Assembly: GCA_947481575.1 (NCBI GenBank)
Contig: CANKGV010000011.1
Location: 19,592-83,591, forward strand
Direction of reading: 5' to 3'
Source of the DNA: Alphaproteobacteria bacterium
GTDB taxonomy: Bacteria > Pseudomonadota > Alphaproteobacteria > UBA2966 > CAIVPW01
DNA: 64,000 nucleotides
A program made the position numbers and the translations under genes. Shown piece after piece: positions 16,913 through 29,427 of this stretch. The notes under the pieces were generated by a model, which saw nothing but the letters and a program-made list of their open reading frames with translations, did not search any database and was not told the origin of the DNA. Numbering within the stretch: position 1 is the stretch's first letter; every line of letters starts with the position of its first letter.

Positions 16913-18649
16913 GTGGAACCGATCTCGGTTCTCATCGCCGACTCGCGCCCGGGAGTCCGTGCAACCCTGCGCGAACGCCTGGATGGGTCGGGCGTTTCGG
17001 TCAGCATCACCGAATGTGACGGAGGGTTCTGCGCGCTAGACACGCTGATTGGCAACGAATTCGATTGCGCCTTCCTGGCAGATGACCTTGGCGAACTGCC
17101 CGGCCGCGAGGTACTGGCGGAACTGCGCCGGGCCGGGCGGGCGACGCCCGTGGTCCTCCTGTCTGACGAACTGCGGCTGGCGGAAGCATTGCAACTCGGC
17201 GCCCACGACTGCTTGCCCCCGGATGCACAGGCCGAAGCGCTGGTGCGCGCAGCCGGCACGGCCGCCCGAGTGGCGCGCGCCGAGCGCCGCGCGTTCGCGG
17301 CAGAGTCACGCCGTTCGCACCAAAGCATGTTCGACACAGTGACCAGCCTGCCCAACAGCGCGCTGTTTTATGACCGCTTGGAGCAGGCGGTCGCCCTGGC
17401 GCGCCGCACCGCGACCACGGCCGCAGTGGTGGTACTGACGGTTGAAGGACTTGCGCAGGTTTCAGCGAGTCACGGCGGCGCGGCAGGTGCAGAACTATTG
17501 CGCCTTGCCGCCGCTCGCATGCGGGCCGCAGCCCGCGGCTCGGACACGATCGCGCGCATCGGCGATGCGGTGTTTGCGGTTGCGCTGGCGCCGGACGGAA
17601 CCGTGGGCGCTGCCACCGCCGCCCGCAAGATCCTCGATGCCGTACGCAGACCTGTGGCGATCGCCGGCGACTCACTGGCGCTGTCGGCGCACGGTGGACT
17701 GGCGGTGTTTCCCGAACATGGCTCGACGGGGGCGGAACTTCTGCGCCATGCCGATTTGGCGATGCGGCGAGCACGCCGCGCCCTTGCTGGACTGACGGTG
17801 TATTCCGGCGATGAGCCGGGTGCCGAAGACCTCCACCCGGTTGCATTGCCGCCGATTTCCGCTGACTTGAAGCGGGCCACCGCGGCCGGTGAACTATCGC
17901 TGCTGTTTCAGCCGAAGCTGCGGATTGCGCCGTTGGGCCTGAGCGGCGTGGAAGCGCTGGTGCGGTGGAACCATCCGGTGCACGGGATGGTGACGCCGGA
18001 CAGTTTCATTCCGCTCGCGGAGCAGACCGGCGAGATCGCCGCGCTCACAGAGTGGGTGCTCGATTCAGCCCTTGCGGCCGCGGCCGGGTGGCGCGAGGCC
18101 GGGCATCCCGTGGCAGTCGCAGTGAATGTCTCGGCATTGGCCGTCCACGATACGGCGCTGGTGGAGACGGTCAGCAAAGCACTCGACCGCACCGGCCTGC
18201 CCGCTGCCCTTCTGACGCTCGAGATCACAGAGAGTGCGCTGATGGCCGACGTGGACCGGGCGCGGGACGTGCTAGCGCAGATCCGCGCCCGCGGCGTGCG
18301 CATCGCGGTCGACGACTTCGGCGCGGGGTATACGTCGCTCTCGGCCATCGGTCGGCTGCCGGTGGACGAACTCAAGGTGGACAAGTCTTTCGTGCGCGGG
18401 TTGGGCGGCGTGAGCAACAATGGACCGATCCTGCGGGCGATCATTGAACTCGGACAGAGCCTTGGGCTGAAGGTGGTGGCCGAGGGCGTGGAGGATCGCG
18501 ACGTTTGGGACGCACTTGCCGCACTCCGCTGCGACGAAGCCCAGGGGTTCTTCCTGTGCCGGCCACTGACCGCGGAAGCGCTGCTGGCATGGGTGCGCTA
18601 CAAGCGCTGGATGACGCTGTTCGCCGAGCCCGCTGAGGCGCGACGCTAG
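16913..18649 (+). CDS. Receiver-GGDEF-EAL c-di-GMP signalling protein
   Basis: A 578-residue cytoplasmic protein. Receiver-like domain (about 1-125; candidate phospho-acceptor in FLADDLG, but the conserved Lys is replaced in LPPDA), degenerate GGDEF domain (about 140-300; the active-site loop reads RIGDAVF instead of RxGGDEF) and an EAL domain (about 315-565) that keeps EALVRW, the metal ligands in VNVSA, EITES and DDFGAGYTSL, and AEGVED. It should therefore hydrolyse c-di-GMP and not make it, with the GGDEF perhaps acting as a GTP sensor. The start is GTG 16913. Confidence 0.88.
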   Translation: MEPISVLIADSRPGVRATLRERLDGSGVSVSITECDGGFCALDTLIGNEFDCAFLADDLGELPGREVLAELRRAGRATPVVLLSDELRLAEALQLGAHDCLPPDAQAEALVRAAGTAARVARAERRAFAAESRRSHQSMFDTVTSLPNSALFYDRLEQAVALARRTATTAAVVVLTVEGLAQVSASHGGAAGAELLRLAAARMRAAARGSDTIARIGDAVFAVALAPDGTVGAATAARKILDAVRRPVAIAGDSLALSAHGGLAVFPEHGSTGAELLRHADLAMRRARRALAGLTVYSGDEPGAEDLHPVALPPISADLKRATAAGELSLLFQPKLRIAPLGLSGVEALVRWNHPVHGMVTPDSFIPLAEQTGEIAALTEWVLDSALAAAAGWREAGHPVAVAVNVSALAVHDTALVETVSKALDRTGLPAALLTLEITESALMADVDRARDVLAQIRARGVRIAVDDFGAGYTSLSAIGRLPVDELKVDKSFVRGLGGVSNNGPILRAIIELGQSLGLKVVAEGVEDRDVWDALAALRCDEAQGFFLCRPLTAEALLAWVRYKRWMTLFAEPAEARR

Positions 18650-18735
18650 GCCAAGTATCCGCCAGCTTCGCTGGTCTTTGTGGGCGCGAATATGCTACCG
18701 CTGACCAGCGGAACTCAAAGGCATCCGGCCCAATC

Positions 18736-19749
18736 TTGGAAGCCACCCCAGCCACCCTGAAACGCCGCCTCATCGTCCGCGAGGAGATGTGGGATATCGG
18801 CGGTGGGTTCAGCATGTCACGAACGCGGCGGTGGGCCGCCGAAGTGATCATGGTCGAAGTCCATGAGGACGGCCGGCGCGGACGCGGCGAGGCCGTGCCG
18901 CAGCGGCGTATGGGCGAGCGCCCCGAGACGGTCGCCAAGCAACTGTTCAAGATTCGGAAGCAGATCGAAACCGGCGAACTGACCCGCGCGAAGCTCTCTG
19001 CGGTTCTGCCCGCCGGCGCGGCACGCAATGCTCTCGATTGCGCACTATGGGACCTGGAGGCCAAGGCCAAGGGCGTGCCGGTGTGGCAACTCGCGGGACT
19101 GCCCGAGCCGAAGCCGTTGGTGTCAGCATTCACCATCCAACTGGACAAGCCGGCGGCGATGGCCGCGATCGCGGCGGAGAACCGTTCACGGCCCGTACTG
19201 AAACTCAACCTCGGCGGCCCCGACGACCTGGCGCGAGTGCGGGCTGTGCGAGCATCGGCCCCGGACGCCCAGATCATCGTTGACGCCAACGAGGCGTGGA
19301 CTCCAGTGATGTACGGCGAGTACGCCATCGAATTGGGCCAGTTGGGCGTGCGGCTGCTTGAACAGCCCCTGCCTGCCGACCAAGACGCGGCACTGGAAGG
19401 CCTCGGCCGCGCCGTGCCGCTGTGTGCCGATGAATCAGTACGGGAGGCGCGCGACATCGCAGGCGCGACCCGCCGCTACGACTGCATCAACATCAAGCTC
19501 GACAAGGCGGGCGGCCTGACCGAGGCGATCCGCATGGTCCAGATGGCGCGGGAACGCGGCATCGGCGTGATGATCGGGTGCATGGCAGGTACATCGCTTG
19601 GGATGGCGCCGGCGTTCCTTCTGGGCGCCTACGCGCAGGTGGTCGACTTGGACGGACCGTTGCAACTGGCCAACGACCGCAAGCCCAGCATCACCTACGA
19701 CGAGCACGGGCTCATGAACCCGCCGCCGCCCGAGCTGTGGGGGGCGTGA
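18736..19749 (+). CDS. Enolase-superfamily dipeptide epimerase (L-Ala-D/L-Glu type)
   Basis: A 337-residue member of the muconate lactonizing enzyme branch. The catalytic KxK-type site is represented by LKLNLGG (a K-L-N form), metal ligands are in VDANEAW, EQPLP and CADES, and the second lysine in CINIKLDKAGGL. CMAGTSLGM near the C-terminus fits dipeptide epimerases, which convert L-Ala-D-Glu from murein turnover. The replacement of the second K of KxK by N should be checked because it would alter specificity for one epimer. Start TTG 18736 gives the usual N-terminus; its stop overlaps the next ATG. Confidence 0.8.
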   Translation: MEATPATLKRRLIVREEMWDIGGGFSMSRTRRWAAEVIMVEVHEDGRRGRGEAVPQRRMGERPETVAKQLFKIRKQIETGELTRAKLSAVLPAGAARNALDCALWDLEAKAKGVPVWQLAGLPEPKPLVSAFTIQLDKPAAMAAIAAENRSRPVLKLNLGGPDDLARVRAVRASAPDAQIIVDANEAWTPVMYGEYAIELGQLGVRLLEQPLPADQDAALEGLGRAVPLCADESVREARDIAGATRRYDCINIKLDKAGGLTEAIRMVQMARERGIGVMIGCMAGTSLGMAPAFLLGAYAQVVDLDGPLQLANDRKPSITYDEHGLMNPPPPELWGA

Positions 19750-20444
19750 TGGTGGACCCACGCATCAAAGCCAAGCCGAACGCAGTGCGGGTGGTCCTGG
19801 CAGATCGCAATCCGATCGTGCTGTCGGGGCTTGAGCGAATCTTCGATGACAGCGACTTGTTCCGCGTGGTGGCGGTGGCTGCCGACGGGGAGCGGTTCCT
19901 GGAAGCAGTCGACCGGCTCACGTTCCAGGTCGGTGTGATCGGCTGGAACATGCCGTATCTGGACGGCCGCGGCGTACTCCACGCGCTCCGCGACCGGAAG
20001 AACGCGCCGCGCATCGTGATCTTCGACGACAACGCATCGGCCGACTTGGCGCGTCAAGCGATGGCCCAAGGTGCGGCCGGCTATTGCCCGAACGGGGCGC
20101 CACCCGAGGTGCTGTTGGAAACCGTCGCCGCAGTGGCGGACGGACGCATGGTGTTTCCGTTCATCGACGTCCGAACCCTTGACGTCGATCCCTTTGCCTC
20201 ACTGACACGGCGCGAACGGGAGCTCTTGGCGCTTTTGCGCTCCGGCCGGGCGGCGGCGGTGATCGCCGCCGATTTGGGCGTGACCGTGAATACCGTGAAG
20301 TTCCACCTGAAGAACCTCTACGGAAAACTTGGGGTTCACAACCGCACCCAGGCGGTGAGCGCATACTTCTCGGCGCAGGTCGAACGGGGGGAGATTCTCC
20401 CCCCCTCCCGGCCCGGTGGAGAACGGCCCCGACGGGTAGGTTGA
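19749..20444 (+). CDS. LuxR/NarL-type regulator with degenerate receiver
   Basis: A 231-residue protein: receiver-like domain (about 12-130) and a LuxR-type helix-turn-helix (about 148-210: LTRRERELLALL, AADLGVTVNTVKFHLKNLYGKL). The receiver is unlikely to be phosphorylated: the acceptor position reads VIGWNMP with Gly65 instead of Asp, and the conserved Lys is replaced in YCPNGAPP. DNA binding should be intact. It starts in a TGATG overlap with the epimerase and ends 252 bases before the Calvin-cycle genes on the same strand, so it is a candidate local regulator of them (inference). An A/G-rich to C-rich foldback (20386-20404) lies in its 3' end. Confidence 0.85.
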   Translation: MVDPRIKAKPNAVRVVLADRNPIVLSGLERIFDDSDLFRVVAVAADGERFLEAVDRLTFQVGVIGWNMPYLDGRGVLHALRDRKNAPRIVIFDDNASADLARQAMAQGAAGYCPNGAPPEVLLETVAAVADGRMVFPFIDVRTLDVDPFASLTRRERELLALLRSGRAAAVIAADLGVTVNTVKFHLKNLYGKLGVHNRTQAVSAYFSAQVERGEILPPSRPGGERPRRVG

Positions 20445-20474
20445 ACACCACCCTCGGCAAGAATCAGCACCAAA

Positions 20475-20514
20475 CTACCTGAACAGGTAGGTAACACCTA
20501 CTCGTTGGGGTGTT
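20475..20514. promoter_or_regulatory. Nested inverted repeats upstream of the Calvin-cycle cluster
   Basis: Within the 252-base gap before pfp there is a 7-2-7 palindrome CTACCTG-AA-CAGGTAG (20475-20490), an overlapping GTAGGT-AAC-ACCTAC (20487-20501), and an AACACC...GGTGTT pair (20493-20498 with 20509-20514). Arms share the ACCTA/TAGGT core. The arrangement looks like an operator with two adjoining dimer sites. No LysR-type CbbR gene is visible in the window; the LuxR-type protein encoded just upstream is one candidate binder. No convincing -35/-10 pair was identified by eye. Confidence 0.5.
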
Positions 20515-20696
20515 GTTTCAAATCCGTGACCCCTGTGTAATCGTTTCAGGAAGGATCGCAGCGAAATCCGTTGCGAATGTTTCTCCGGCACGCGGGCGTG
20601 TGCTGAACGGGGCCGGCGGGGATCAATTCCCAAGGGTGGCCGAATTGGGCAGCTGCGGGTGGCGTTTCCACCGTCCGCGGCAATGGGAGGTAACGC

Positions 20697-21908
20697 ATGT
20701 TGAAGGGTAAGGTGTTGGTCGCTCAGGGCGGCGGACCGACAGCAGTCATCAATCAGTCGCTGGTTGGCGTGGCTCTTGAAGCTCGGCGGTTTGGCGCGGT
20801 GGAACGCGTCTACGGCGCGCGTCACGGCGTGCGCGGCATCGTCAACGAGGACTTCCTGGACCTGAGCCAGGAGACACCGGAGAACTTGGAGCGCGTTGCG
20901 GCCACGCCCTGCGCGACGCTCGGTTCGACCCGCGACAAACCCGATCTTCAGTACTGCCAGAACATCCTGAAGGTGTTCCAGGCACACGGCATTGGCACGT
21001 TCTTCTACATCGGCGGCAATGACTCGTCCGACACGCTCCGGATCGTTAGCGAAGAGGCCAAGAAGGCCAAGTATCCGCTGACCTGCATCCACATCCCCAA
21101 GACCATCGACAACGACTTGATGGTCAACGACCACACCCCGGGCTTTCCCTCCGCAGCTCGCTTCGTCGCGTGCGCGTTTGCCGGCCTGAACCTCGACGTC
21201 GAAGCCCTTCGCGGCGTTTACGTCGCGGTCGTCATGGGCCGTCACGCCGGGTTCCTCACGGCCGCATCAGCGCTCGCCCGCAAGTACCCAGACGATGGTC
21301 CCCACCTGATCTACGTGCCGGAACGCACGTTCTCGGTCGATTCGTTCTTGTCCGACGTGAAGCGCGTCAACGATCGCCTTGGCCGTTGCGTCATCGCCGT
21401 ATCCGAAGGCGTTCATGAAGCGGACGGGACGCCAATCATTTCCAAGCTCGCGTCGAAGGTGGAGCGCGATGCCCATGGCAACGTGCAGCTTTCGGGGACC
21501 GGCGCCCTGGCCGACCTGCTGACCGAAGAGATCAAGAACAAACTTGGGATCAAGCGAGTTCGCGGTGACACGTTTGGCTATTTGCAGCGCTCGTTTATGG
21601 GCGTTGTGTCGGATGTCGACCAGCGCGAAGCGCGCGAGGTCGGCGAAAAGGCCGTGCAGTTCGCCAACTACGGCAACGGCGACGGCACTGTGACAATTCA
21701 CCGCATCGGCAACTACGCGGTTTCCTACAAGTTCACCGCGCTCACTGAAGTGGCCGGTAAGACCAAGGTGATGGACGCTTCGTTGCTCGCTGACGGACCC
21801 GATGTCAGCGACGCTTTCCTCGCATACGCACGGCCCTTGCTCGGGTCGGGGATGCCGGAGCCGTACCGGCTGGCCCCGAACCAAGTTCCGAAGGTCCTAG
21901 CGAAGTAA
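20697..21908 (+). CDS. pfp: Pyrophosphate-dependent 6-phosphofructokinase
   Basis: A 403-residue phosphofructokinase. The phosphoryl-donor site reads GGNDSSDT (Asp in the position where ATP enzymes have GGDGS) and the catalytic loop PKTIDNDL, both marks of PPi-dependent enzymes. GRHAGFLTAAS and the R-rich GDTFGYLQRSFMG regions fit. The reaction (fructose-6-phosphate + PPi to fructose-1,6-bisphosphate + Pi) is reversible. GGGAGG lies eight bases before the ATG. As first gene of the Calvin cluster, with no cbbF beside it, it may do the bisphosphatase step in reverse and recover PPi; related methylotroph enzymes also act on sedoheptulose-7-phosphate. Confidence 0.92.
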   Translation: MLKGKVLVAQGGGPTAVINQSLVGVALEARRFGAVERVYGARHGVRGIVNEDFLDLSQETPENLERVAATPCATLGSTRDKPDLQYCQNILKVFQAHGIGTFFYIGGNDSSDTLRIVSEEAKKAKYPLTCIHIPKTIDNDLMVNDHTPGFPSAARFVACAFAGLNLDVEALRGVYVAVVMGRHAGFLTAASALARKYPDDGPHLIYVPERTFSVDSFLSDVKRVNDRLGRCVIAVSEGVHEADGTPIISKLASKVERDAHGNVQLSGTGALADLLTEEIKNKLGIKRVRGDTFGYLQRSFMGVVSDVDQREAREVGEKAVQFANYGNGDGTVTIHRIGNYAVSYKFTALTEVAGKTKVMDASLLADGPDVSDAFLAYARPLLGSGMPEPYRLAPNQVPKVLAK

Positions 21909-22003
21909 CTGGCGGGGACGATGACGTGCGTCAAAAAGAAACGAACGGCGGCGGCCGCAGGTCGGCGAGCGTAGCAACGGTGAATTCGAGGGGAGGACCG
22001 GCC

Positions 22004-22942
22004 ATGGCCGCTAATCGCGTTAAACCTCATACGATCTTGGGCATTGTTGGCGATTCGGCCACGGGTAAGACCACTCTTACGTCGGGCATTGCCGCCATTC
22101 TGGGTCCGGATCGCGTTACCACGATCTGCACGGACGATTACCACCGCTACGACCGCGCGGAGCGATCCGTAAACGGTCTGTCGGCGCTGGACCCGCGCTG
22201 CAACTACATCGACATCATGGAGCAGCACATCCGCATGCTTGCGGACGGTCAGCCGATCCTGCGCCCGATCTACAACCACGATCACGGCACGTTGGATCGC
22301 CCAGTCTATGTGGAGCCCAAGGAATTCATCATCCTTGAGGGCCTGCTGGGCTTCACCACCCGCAAGATGCGCGACCTCTACGACGTGAAAGTATTCCTGG
22401 AGCCGGAGGAGGACCTCCGCATCCAGTGGAAGATCAATCGCGATACGGCAAAGCGGCACTACACAAAGGAAGAAGTGCTGAAGTCGCTGAAGAAGCGGGA
22501 GAAGGATAGCCCTGCGTTCATCCACCCGCAGCGGACGTTTGCCGACATCGTGGTGAGCTTCTACCCGCCTGCGAACAATGCCAAGGAAACGGGCGCGCAC
22601 CTCAATGCTCGTCACACCCTTCGTCCCACGCTGCCGCACCCGGATCTGTCGCCGATCCTGGACTCGAACATCAAGAATGGCCTGCACCTGGAACTGGTGC
22701 GCGACCGCGACGGCAAGCCCGTCGACGTGCTCGAGATCCCCGGCAACCTGAGCGACGACGATGCAAAGAAGCTTGAAGACCTGATCTGGTCGTTGCTGCC
22801 GGAAGGCCAGCACCTGCGGACCAACGTCGGCAAGTTCACGGACGAGCGGAACGCCGCCCGTACCAGCCACCCGCTCGCACTGACCCAGCTCCTGATCGCC
22901 TACCACATGGTCAAGGCGCAGGTCGGCGTTCACGCGATCTAG
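22004..22942 (+). CDS. cbbP: Phosphoribulokinase, class II-like
   Basis: A 312-residue P-loop kinase that makes ribulose-1,5-bisphosphate for RuBisCO. P-loop GDSATGKTT, then [33 protein letters not shown] and ILEGLLG. These segments follow the plant/cyanobacterial (class II) pattern rather than the shorter class I enzyme usual in proteobacteria. The P-loop Cys used for thioredoxin control in plant enzymes is absent (A-T instead of G-C), so disulfide regulation is not expected. ATG 22004 is chosen for its GGGGAGG site; a longer upstream frame adds an unrelated N-terminus. Twelve bases separate it from transketolase. Confidence 0.88.
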   Translation: MAANRVKPHTILGIVGDSATGKTTLTSGIAAILGPDRVTTICTDDYHRYDRAERSVNGLSALDPRCNYIDIMEQHIRMLADGQPILRPIYNHDHGTLDRPVYVEPKEFIILEGLLGFTTRKMRDLYDVKVFLEPEEDLRIQWKINRDTAKRHYTKEEVLKSLKKREKDSPAFIHPQRTFADIVVSFYPPANNAKETGAHLNARHTLRPTLPHPDLSPILDSNIKNGLHLELVRDRDGKPVDVLEIPGNLSDDDAKKLEDLIWSLLPEGQHLRTNVGKFTDERNAARTSHPLALTQLLIAYHMVKAQVGVHAI

Positions 22943-22953
22943 GAGAGAGCTTC

Positions 22954-24930
22954 ATGGCAGTTACCCACAACGATCTGGCGAACGCGATCCGCGCTCTTGC
23001 GATGGACGCGGTCGAGCAGGCGAAGTCGGGCCACCCCGGCATGCCGATGGGCATGGCCGATGTGGCTACGGTCCTGTTCACCAAGTTCATGAAGTTCGAC
23101 CCGACCCAGCCCAAATGGCCGGACCGCGACCGCTTCGTACTGTCGGCCGGTCACGGCTCGATGCTGATCTACTCGCTCCTCTATCTCACCGGTTTCCCGG
23201 AGATGACGATCGAGCAGATCAAGCGCTTCCGTCAGGTCGGTTCGCTCACCCCGGGCCACCCCGAGTACGGGCACACCGCGGGCGTCGAAACCACCACAGG
23301 TCCCCTTGGTCAGGGCATTGCCAACTCCGTTGGCATGGCGATCGCAGAGCGTCACCTCGCTGCCGAGTTTGGCGACAGCGTCGTCAATCACCGCACGTTC
23401 GTCATCGCCGGTGACGGCTGCTTGATGGAAGGTATCAGCCAGGAAGCCATTTCGCTGGCCGGGCACCTCAAGCTTGGTCGCCTGGTTGTCTATTGGGACG
23501 ACAACAAGATATCGATCGACGGCCCGACCTCGCTGACCACGGTCGATGACCAACTGGCGCGCTTTACGGCCAGCGGCTGGCACGTTCAGAGCTGCGATGG
23601 CCACAACCCAGCCGATATCGAGCGCTGCACGAATGAGGCGCTGAAGTCGGACCGCCCGTCGCTGATCGCCTGCCGCTCGACCATTGGCTACGGCGCCCCC
23701 ACCAAGGCCGGGACGCACAAGGTGCACGGCGAGGCACTCGGCGCAGAAGAAATCGCGGGCACGCGTACCAAACTCAACTGGCCGCACGCACCGTTCGTCG
23801 TACCGGACGAGATTCTCGCCGCCTGGCGCGCCGCCGGTGCGCGTTCGAAGGGCGAAGCGGCCGCGTGGAAGAAGCGTCTCGACGCGCTCGACAAGGCGAA
23901 GCGCGACGATTTCTTGCGCCGCCAGGACGGCACCCTCCCTGCTGGTCTCGCACCGGCGCTGCTTGCCGCGAAGAAGAAGTTCGCCGCCGAGAACCTGAAC
24001 CAACCGACGCGCAAGTCGAGCCAGATGATTCTGGAGACTGTGGCGGCGGAGGTGCCCGAGATCGTAGGCGGTTCTGCCGATCTCACCGGCTCGAATCTCA
24101 CGCTGGCCAAGGCCATGACGGTCTTGAACAGCACGAACTACGGCGGCCGGTACATCCACTACGGCATCCGCGAGCACGGCATGGCCGCAGCCATGAACGG
24201 CATGGCAACGCACGGCGGCATCATTCCGTACGGCGGTACGTTCCTGTGCTTCACCGACTACCTGCGGCCGTCGCTGCGCTTGTCTGCGCTGATGGGCGTG
24301 CGCGTTATCTACGTGATGACGCACGACTCGATCGGTCAAGGCGAAGACGGCCCCACGCACCAGCCTGTCGAGCACTTGGCGAGCTTGCGCGCGATGCCAA
24401 ACGTCCTCCTGCTGCGTCCGGCGGATGCGGTGGAAACCGCCGAGTGCTGGGCGCTCGCGTTGGCCAATCAAACAGGACCGACGGTCCTGGTGCTGAGCCG
24501 GCAGAACGTCCCGCCGCTGCGCACCGTGCACACCGACGAGAACCTTTGCGGCCGCGGCGCCTACGAAATCTCGCCGGCACAGGGCACGGCGAAAGTCAGC
24601 CTGCTCGCCACCGGCTCGGAAGTGGGCGTGGCGGTCGACGCGCAGAAACTGTTGCAGGGACAAGGTATCGCCGCCCGCGTGGTGTCGATCCCGTCTTGGG
24701 AGCTGTTGGAGAAGCAGTCTCCCGCAGACCGCGAGGCGGTGCTGGGCGGCAAGACCTTGCGAGTGGCCGTCGAGGCGATGGTTCCGTTCGGCTGGGATCG
24801 CCTGGTGGGCCCGAACGGCCATTTCGTCGGCATGACCGGCTTTGGGGCCAGCGGTCCGGGCAAGGACGTCTACAAACACTTTGGCATTACGGCAGAGGCG
24901 GTCGCTGCAACCGCCAAGGCACACCTCTAG
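22954..24930 (+). CDS. cbbT: Transketolase
   Basis: A 658-residue thiamine-diphosphate enzyme of the regenerative Calvin/pentose phosphate pathway. ThDP motif [13 protein letters not shown]...[11 protein letters not shown]-terminal [12 protein letters not shown], and the transketolase motif [19 protein letters not shown] are present; catalytic Glu sits in GIREHGM. Length is normal. GGAGAG precedes the ATG. Co-oriented with neighbours and part of the cluster. Confidence 0.95.
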   Translation: MAVTHNDLANAIRALAMDAVEQAKSGHPGMPMGMADVATVLFTKFMKFDPTQPKWPDRDRFVLSAGHGSMLIYSLLYLTGFPEMTIEQIKRFRQVGSLTPGHPEYGHTAGVETTTGPLGQGIANSVGMAIAERHLAAEFGDSVVNHRTFVIAGDGCLMEGISQEAISLAGHLKLGRLVVYWDDNKISIDGPTSLTTVDDQLARFTASGWHVQSCDGHNPADIERCTNEALKSDRPSLIACRSTIGYGAPTKAGTHKVHGEALGAEEIAGTRTKLNWPHAPFVVPDEILAAWRAAGARSKGEAAAWKKRLDALDKAKRDDFLRRQDGTLPAGLAPALLAAKKKFAAENLNQPTRKSSQMILETVAAEVPEIVGGSADLTGSNLTLAKAMTVLNSTNYGGRYIHYGIREHGMAAAMNGMATHGGIIPYGGTFLCFTDYLRPSLRLSALMGVRVIYVMTHDSIGQGEDGPTHQPVEHLASLRAMPNVLLLRPADAVETAECWALALANQTGPTVLVLSRQNVPPLRTVHTDENLCGRGAYEISPAQGTAKVSLLATGSEVGVAVDAQKLLQGQGIAARVVSIPSWELLEKQSPADREAVLGGKTLRVAVEAMVPFGWDRLVGPNGHFVGMTGFGASGPGKDVYKHFGITAEAVAATAKAHL

Positions 24931-24942
24931 GGGCAACGGGTT

Positions 24943-24960
24943 CCCCGCCATTTCGCGGGG
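24943..24960 (+). other. Intergenic hairpin between cbbT and GAPDH genes
   Basis: CCCCGC (24943-24948) pairs with GCGGGG (24955-24960) across a six-base loop. No T-run follows, so it is more likely an mRNA stability or processing element than a terminator. Confidence 0.4.
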
Positions 24961-24988
24961 CCGATCAAACGGGGATTGGGAGAGTCAC

Positions 24989-25999
24989 ATGGCGGTTAAG
25001 GTTGCAATCAACGGCTTCGGGCGGATCGGCCGGTTGGCCATGCGCTGCATCATCGAGTCCAAGCGCAAAGACCTGCAGGTCGTTGCGATCAACGACCTCG
25101 GCTCAGTCGAGGAGAACGCGCATCTGTTCCGTTACGACAGCGTTCACGGCCGCTTCCCCGGCACGGTGAAGACGACCAAGGACAGCATGGACCTCGGCGC
25201 CGGCAAGATCACGGTGCTGGCGGAGAAAGACCCAAGCAAACTGCCGTGGAAGAAGCTGGGCGTTGACTTGGTGCTGGAGTGCACCGGCCGTTTCACGAAG
25301 CGCGAAGAAGCGCAGATGCACATCACCGCCGGCGCAAAGCGGGTGCTGGTGTCCGCTCCGGCCGACGGCGTCGACCTCACGGTCGTTTACGGCGTCAACC
25401 ACGAGAAGCTGAAGAAGTCCCACACGATCGTCTCGAACGCGTCGTGCACAACCAACTGCTTCTCGCCCGTCGCCATGGTGCTGAACGAAGCGTTTGGCAT
25501 CGAGACCGGGTTCCTGACGACCATTCACGCCTACACGGCCGACCAGCGTCTGCAGGACACACTGCACAAGGACCCGCGTCGCGCCCGCGCGGCCGCCGTG
25601 TCGATGATCCCGACATCGAGCGGTGTCGCGAAGGCAATCGGCCTCGTGCTACCGGAACTGAAGGGCCGCCTGGACGGCACTTCGATCCGCGTGCCCGTGT
25701 CGAACGTCTCTGTGATCGACCTGAAGTTTATCTCCAAGTCGAAGCTGACCGTCGAGACGATCAATGCGGCCTTCGTTAAGGCGGCCAAGACGCCCAAGCT
25801 GAAGGGCATCATGGCCGTCTCCGACGAGCCGCTGGTGTCTTCGGACTATAACCACACGACGCTCAGCTCGACCGTTGATCTGCTGGAAACGCGCACCGTC
25901 GGCGACCACATGGGCCGCGTGCTGTCCTGGTACGACAACGAGTGGGGCTTCGCGTCGCGCATGATCGACACTGCGTCCGCCATGGCAAAGCTGGGGTAA
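24989..25999 (+). CDS. Glyceraldehyde-3-phosphate dehydrogenase, type I
   Basis: A 336-residue enzyme with NAD(P) fold [13 protein letters not shown], catalytic Cys in [13 protein letters not shown], and the C-terminal [13 protein letters not shown]. It reduces 1,3-bisphosphoglycerate in the Calvin cycle. ATG 24989 is preceded by GGGAGAG. Four bases separate its stop from the phosphoglycerate kinase start, so the two are one translational unit. The cluster copy is probably the anabolic one; symbol not assigned because cbbG and gap are both in use. Confidence 0.95.
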   Translation: MAVKVAINGFGRIGRLAMRCIIESKRKDLQVVAINDLGSVEENAHLFRYDSVHGRFPGTVKTTKDSMDLGAGKITVLAEKDPSKLPWKKLGVDLVLECTGRFTKREEAQMHITAGAKRVLVSAPADGVDLTVVYGVNHEKLKKSHTIVSNASCTTNCFSPVAMVLNEAFGIETGFLTTIHAYTADQRLQDTLHKDPRRARAAAVSMIPTSSGVAKAIGLVLPELKGRLDGTSIRVPVSNVSVIDLKFISKSKLTVETINAAFVKAAKTPKLKGIMAVSDEPLVSSDYNHTTLSSTVDLLETRTVGDHMGRVLSWYDNEWGFASRMIDTASAMAKLG

Positions 26000-26003
26000 G
26001 ACC

Positions 26004-29394
<3,391 letters not shown>

Positions 29395-29427
29395 GGCCTG
29401 GCCCGAACCAGAATTCAGGAGACACAC

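Noticed and set aside
18661..18680. Terminator after the EAL-domain gene (CCAGC-TTC-GCTGG then TCTTTGT)
   Set aside because: The stem is only five bases and the T-run is broken, so I could not support it as a terminator.
22939..24951. 670-residue open frame on the minus strand
   Set aside because: It is antisense to a complete transketolase with all motifs; the translation is Arg/Gly/Ala-rich and shows no family features. A product of high GC content.
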